Assembly: GCF_052161615.1 (NCBI RefSeq) | Contig: NZ_CP197417.1 | Location: 1,302,001 to 1,366,000 of the forward strand | DNA: 64,000 bases | Source of the DNA: Aeoliella sp052161615 | GTDB taxonomy: Bacteria > Planctomycetota > Planctomycetia > Pirellulales > Lacipirellulaceae | Direction of reading: 5' to 3' | In this document: one piece after another, positions 60,231 to 64,000 of the stretch | Numbering within the stretch: position 1 is the first letter of the stretch | How the letters are laid out: the number at the start of each line of letters is the position of its first letter | The notes under the pieces: generated by a model | What the model was told of the DNA's origin: nothing | Databases searched by the model: none | Seen by the model: the letters and a program-made list of their open reading frames with translations, nothing else | Program-made: the position numbers and the translations under genes

Positions 60231-63200
60231 TCACACTTCGACGCCTTCGCCGAGGTGATCAGTCCGAACGATCCCGAACGAAGGAGGATCGGGGGCAAGC
60301 CCTGTGTCTTCTATGTTGCTATGCACTGTATTGCTGTCCTCTTCGGAGGGAACGTTGATGTACGCTTCGAAGGGTGAACCCGAATTGCTAGATTCGGCGA
60401 CAACTATGCCCCGCTGTTCGTCGTTATCGTAGGAGCGGTTGTTGATGATGGTATTGTTGCGGACGCGGTCGGACCCAACCTGGGCCGCCTGTAGGTGGAT
60501 CGCTGCGGGGGTCGACAGGGCGAAGTTCGTATCCCAGAAATCGAGGCCAAATCCTTGTCCGATGCCAACTAAGATGTTGTCTTGGATCAAGTTGTCAAAC
60601 GACCCACCGTAGCTGGCGACGCCTGCACTAACCCAAATGCCAGTCAATCCGTTGTTGCGGAGGTAGTTGCCTTCGACCACGTTATTGTTGGAGCCATTTA
60701 CCAGTTTGATACCAGCCGAATGGATCTCGTCGATGAAGTTCCCAGCAACAGTCAGGAAGCTAGAGGATCCCAAATCCATTCCTTGCCCCGTCATGGAGAC
60801 ATAATTGTCTGTGACTGCTCCGCCGACGCTGGCGATAACCTGGATAGCCGAGGACTGGTGCACCCCTTTGATTACGGCGGTTTCGAAATCAATGGCTACC
60901 GGAGTACTCTGAATCACGCGATTGTTTTGCACGGTAACATTAGAGTTGCCCACGAAGTTGACGCCTACACCGAATACTTGATCGTGAAGACCAGGCTGCT
61001 CGGGGCTCTCCTCGGAACGAACCACTTGATAGTTCTCGATTAGTGAGTCGCGAACGGTATTGTCGGAACCGCCTAGCAGACTAATGATGGGTGCCCGCGA
61101 TGCACTGTCTAGGATATGAAGGTGTTCGAAGACCAAGTCGCTGGCGAGGTCGGTGCGGATGATCTCATTGTTGGAGTTTTGAGTCTGCGGGCGCTCCATG
61201 GTGAAGTTCGAGACGGTGATGTTCGACTCACCATCGACACGAAAGATAACCGTGTCGGTCAATGTCTCCAGTTTGGACACGCCAACTTCATCGCCGCGAA
61301 GCGTCTTGTTGGAGGGAATGAAAACATGCTGTCCAAAGTGATAAGTGCCGGGAGGGAAGTAAAAGCTGTCCTCGAGGGCTGTGTTCAATGCGTTTTGCAA
61401 CGCGACCGAATCATCGACGCCATCGTTGGGGATGATGCCTAAAGTGGTCACATCAATACCCTTCTGGACTGCCGGCGACGGATTCTTCTGCAAGATACCC
61501 ATGTACATAACACCGGAGCCTAAATGGGTGTGGGTTGCGCTACCAAATTCGTCCCCGCCGGTTGCAATTTTGTATCCCCCGAACCCGTCCGCGCCCGACA
61601 GTGCGATTTCCTGTGCCTTGATAAAGCCATGCTGGGCAGTAAACGTACCTTCGTTGGCGACCGTGGCTGCGACTAGCACCAAATCACCAGCTTCGGTCGA
61701 CCGAGGCGAGGTGTTGATCGTGCTCCCGCCCTCTTGGGTCCCCGAGTCCTGATCTCGGATCGGCTGCGGTTGGTAAATATTGGTCGCAAACACACTGGAA
61801 TAGTTCACCGAGTCGGGGGTTGTATTCCAGGTGACAGCAAATTGTCCGTGCGCGGCCATGTTGATCTGGTCTTGCAGCAAGATCCACGCCGAGACGTAGG
61901 TCCGAACGCCATCCGCCGTGGCGAGCCTGTCATTTAGCTTCGTGAGTGAGCGACCACCGTAGGTCACTGCGGTGGCGTTCACGTCGGCATCCGCATCTTC
62001 AGCGTAAGTGAAGAAAACAAGTGCGCGATTGAGAGCGATCAGTTCCTTTTCATGGGTTAAGCCAACAGCCCAATCGCCAATGATCGCGGCATCACCGGTG
62101 CTGGCTGGGCCGAACTGTTCGGTGATGAACGCATTGTTGGAGAAAGTATTGTTTCCGGACCCCTCGCGGATGTAGATGTAGGTATAGCCCAGGGAGTTGT
62201 AGATGCGATTGTCGGAAACAGAGGTCAGCTCCGCATTGTTATCAACGTATATGCCGCTAATGGCGATCGGCAGTCGATTGTTGGCTGCGATGTTCCATAT
62301 TCCCCGCGAGCCCGTGTTGACGAGGTCGTTATCGATTATTTCGTTACCTACCGATTGATTGATCGCGCTGTGATCGCCGACCCATATGCCAACTGCCGCG
62401 TCGGCTATGTAGTTCTGGGTAATGAGACTGTCTTGCGATCCGATCACCTTCACACCAAGGCCATAAGCCATTTGCAGGGTGTTATTTCGGAGCGTAATGT
62501 TGTCGGATACGAGAATGTCGACCAGTTCGCCGCTATTCCAGATACTGTTGAACTCTACTAGTACATAAGAGCAATCGCTCAGCGTGATGCCGTCTGCCTG
62601 GTGAGTCTGGGGGCCATAGCTGGGGACCAGCTCCGAGATGGATGCTCTTCCAAGTGGACCGACATCAATGTTGTGAATGCGGTTGTTGGTGATGCTACCA
62701 TTGATTGAGCGGGTGACTCGTATTCCGGCTGGCGAATCTTGAATCATGTCAGATTCGTAGCCATTGGGGTTGGACTGGTTCATCAGAAAATCGTGTACGT
62801 AACAATTGTCGATGACGAAGTCGCTACACTCTATCAAGTGGATGCCATATCGAACGCTGTAGTTTTGGATTTCGACGCCCGCGATGGTTATATCGCTACG
62901 ATTGTTGGCGATGATACCAACCGCGTAGCTACCATCAATAAAATCCTTATCGATGGCTAGGTCTTGGATCACCACTCCATCGCCGGTGATCTCAATCGCG
63001 TAGTTATCCGTGGTCGACCCCGTATCAAAACGTACCCTTAGCACCGCCGGAGGACCGGACGAAGGTCCGTATAGCTTCCGACCGGCAGGAAGTCTCAATT
63101 TGGAGTCCAGCCAGTATTCACCTGCGGGGAGGTAAACGGTCTCGTTCGCATCAATCGCGCGCTGAATCGCTTGGCTGTCGTACGTTGAATCGTTGGGTTG

Positions 63201-64000
63201 CGCTCCGAAGAAACGCACGCTGTCGTACGGTTCGTCCTCGGGAACCGTCATTCCGAAGTTAGACTTCCAGAGAGTGTAGTCGTTAACGTCCACCTTTCCC
63301 GAGCGATCGAAGTCGGCGCTCAGTTGGACTTGAGAGCCGAGCGTGTCTCGCCATACGGTGTAGTCTGCAAGGCCTACGACTCCGTCGGCGTTGGCATCGC
63401 CCGGGAAAACTGGTACGTGTGCAACCGAGTAACTCAGCAGGTCGGGCGCGGAGGCCGAGCGGTTGACGAAGACGTCGCCCTGGGTAAACCCGCCCCCCGC
63501 CATGCCTGAGGAAATCTCAAATTCCGCGTGCTCCGAAAGATTGGCAGAGAAAGTCTCGGCAAGAACTACTTTCGCGGCGGTCAGATTCAGATCGCCACCA
63601 CCGCTGAGCGTGTTGGGAGGACCGTTAGTGTTAATGGTGCCGGTGAGGGTGATCGTGTTGTAAACGACCGAGTTGCCAGCGGTTGGTGCGATGCTGTTGA
63701 CGGGCTGCTGAAGCGCGCGTAGATGGACGTTCCCGACATTGGCCTCCGTGCGATACGCTCTGGTATCGATGTCGCCAATGAGGAGACGTTCGCCAGTGAT
63801 ATCAATGTCTCTTGTCGAACTCCCACCGGCGCTAGTATCCGCATTTGCGAGGTAGTTGATGTCGACGAGGCCTTCGGAGTTAATCTCAATCCGAGCAGTT
63901 GTCGCGTCGTTCACACGAAGGTCGATAGTTCCGAGCACTATGTCCGCACGCGAATTGATCACTACTGATAGCGAGTCGCCAGTTGTCCCGTTTGTTACAT
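60231..64000 (-). CDS. Large beta-helix protein with adhesin-like module and dockerin-like repeats (5' end beyond the window)
   Basis: The frame is open to the right edge, giving at least 1255 residues; the start lies outside. Its first visible part resembles each half of the PEP-CTERM fusion protein (GDSLSVVINSRADIVLG, LTAAKVVLAETFSANLSE). A dockerin-like pair follows (GDANADGVVGLADYTVWRD, DRSGKVDVNDYTLWKSNFG; about 63255-63405). Next are two Pectate_lyase_3 beta-helix domains (AIQRAIDANETVYLPAG, NDGVDDSVALQNALNTALED) separated by a sandwich domain. The protein ends DHLGEGVEV with no PEP-CTERM signal. It may be a secreted polysaccharide-binding or -cleaving protein held by dockerin-like contacts. 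It is 43 bases upstream of the GH106 gene. Confidence 0.85.
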   Translation of the reverse strand, partial: VTNGTTGDSLSVVINSRADIVLGTIDLRVNDATTARIEINSEGLVDINYLANADTSAGGSSTRDIDITGERLLIGDIDTRAYRTEANVGNVHLRALQQPVNSIAPTAGNSVVYNTITLTGTINTNGPPNTLSGGGDLNLTAAKVVLAETFSANLSEHAEFEISSGMAGGGFTQGDVFVNRSASAPDLLSYSVAHVPVFPGDANADGVVGLADYTVWRDTLGSQVQLSADFDRSGKVDVNDYTLWKSNFGMTVPEDEPYDSVRFFGAQPNDSTYDSQAIQRAIDANETVYLPAGEYWLDSKLRLPAGRKLYGPSSGPPAVLRVRFDTGSTTDNYAIEITGDGVVIQDLAIDKDFIDGSYAVGIIANNRSDITIAGVEIQNYSVRYGIHLIECSDFVIDNCYVHDFLMNQSNPNGYESDMIQDSPAGIRVTRSINGSITNNRIHNIDVGPLGRASISELVPSYGPQTHQADGITLSDCSYVLVEFNSIWNSGELVDILVSDNITLRNNTLQMAYGLGVKVIGSQDSLITQNYIADAAVGIWVGDHSAINQSVGNEIIDNDLVNTGSRGIWNIAANNRLPIAISGIYVDNNAELTSVSDNRIYNSLGYTYIYIREGSGNNTFSNNAFITEQFGPASTGDAAIIGDWAVGLTHEKELIALNRALVFFTYAEDADADVNATAVTYGGRSLTKLNDRLATADGVRTYVSAWILLQDQINMAAHGQFAVTWNTTPDSVNYSSVFATNIYQPQPIRDQDSGTQEGGSTINTSPRSTEAGDLVLVAATVANEGTFTAQHGFIKAQEIALSGADGFGGYKIATGGDEFGSATHTHLGSGVMYMGILQKNPSPAVQKGIDVTTLGIIPNDGVDDSVALQNALNTALEDSFYFPPGTYHFGQHVFIPSNKTLRGDEVGVSKLETLTDTVIFRVDGESNITVSNFTMERPQTQNSNNEIIRTDLASDLVFEHLHILDSASRAPIISLLGGSDNTVRDSLIENYQVVRSEESPEQPGLHDQVFGVGVNFVGNSNVTVQNNRVIQSTPVAIDFETAVIKGVHQSSAIQVIASVGGAVTDNYVSMTGQGMDLGSSSFLTVAGNFIDEIHSAGIKLVNGSNNNVVEGNYLRNNGLTGIWVSAGVASYGGSFDNLIQDNILVGIGQGFGLDFWDTNFALSTPAAIHLQAAQVGSDRVRNNTIINNRSYDNDEQRGIVVAESSNSGSPFEAYINVPSEEDSNTVHSNIEDTGLAPDPPSFGIVRTDHLGEGVEV

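Noticed and set aside
60188..60298. 5' extension of the GH106 frame
   Set aside because: It overlaps the end of the upstream beta-helix gene and lies before the signal peptide.
1..64000. CRISPR arrays, insertion sequences, integrases, rRNA genes
   Set aside because: No regularly spaced repeats, transposase or recombinase motifs, or rRNA signatures were seen on either strand.

Overview
The window looks like chromosomal DNA of a planctomycete, most likely of the order Pirellulales. The indicators are families concentrated in that phylum: DUF1559 pseudopilin-like proteins, paired planctomycete cytochrome (PSCyt/DUF1549/DUF1553, DUF1587/1592/1588/1585) and DUF1501 or DUF1552 proteins, PEP-CTERM proteins with dockerin-like repeats, Cys-type sulfatases, Tat-exported Gfo/Idh/MocA oxidoreductases and XylR-type regulators. 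The species assignment is inference; no rRNA gene is present.

Layout. 1-186: 5' end of a secreted protein that runs off the left edge. 471-3885: a three-gene overlapping operon encoding a von Willebrand A protein, a PP2C phosphatase and a membrane-associated Ser/Thr kinase with a helix-hairpin-helix tail, i.e. a TerY-P / YegL-YegK-YegI type triad. It is followed by a gene-free stretch with a tRNA-like remnant and short repeats. 4410-7279: sugar isomerase-like TIM barrel, exported HExxH metalloprotease, a 39-residue membrane protein too short for usual calling, and tRNA-His. 7590-16705 (minus strand): a tightly packed run of eight genes (pseudopilin, lipoprotein, dehydrogenase, DapA-like aldolase, amidohydrolase, PL22-like lyase, sodium symporter, DUF6807). 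16902-20786: one very long gene made of two fused PEP-CTERM paralogues. 21483-25964: cytochrome/DUF1501 pair. 26251-28874: L-rhamnose isomerase plus FucP-type permease. 29758-47740 (plus strand): beta-helix protein, AraC regulator, beta-hydroxyacid dehydrogenase, XylR-type regulator, esterase, oxidoreductase, two sulfatases, a sialate O-acetylesterase-like enzyme, and a 1437-residue cytochrome with its DUF1552 partner. 48167-64000: another beta-helix protein, two divergent GH78-type rhamnosidases, a PhyH dioxygenase, a GH106 rhamnosidase and a large dockerin-bearing beta-helix protein cut by the right edge.

Taken together, most of 7590-64000 reads as a polysaccharide-utilisation region aimed at a sulfated, acetylated, rhamnose- and uronate-containing polymer (ulvan-like or rhamnogalacturonan-like; the exact polymer is inference). 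Sulfatases and O-acetyl esterases would unmask the chain, GH78 and GH106 enzymes would release L-rhamnose, FucP would import it and RhaI would isomerise it. The PL22/DapA/SSS run would handle unsaturated uronate products, with AraC and XylR regulators as local controllers. No rhamnulokinase, rhamnulose-1-P aldolase, sulfatase-maturing enzyme, exosortase, integrase, transposase or CRISPR array was seen in the window.

The most unusual items are the kinase-phosphatase-VWA triad and its flanking tRNA-like remnant, the in-frame fusion of two PEP-CTERM proteins with a buried sorting signal, an amidohydrolase that has lost its first metal-binding histidine, and the recurring N-terminal module shared by three protein segments at two distant loci.
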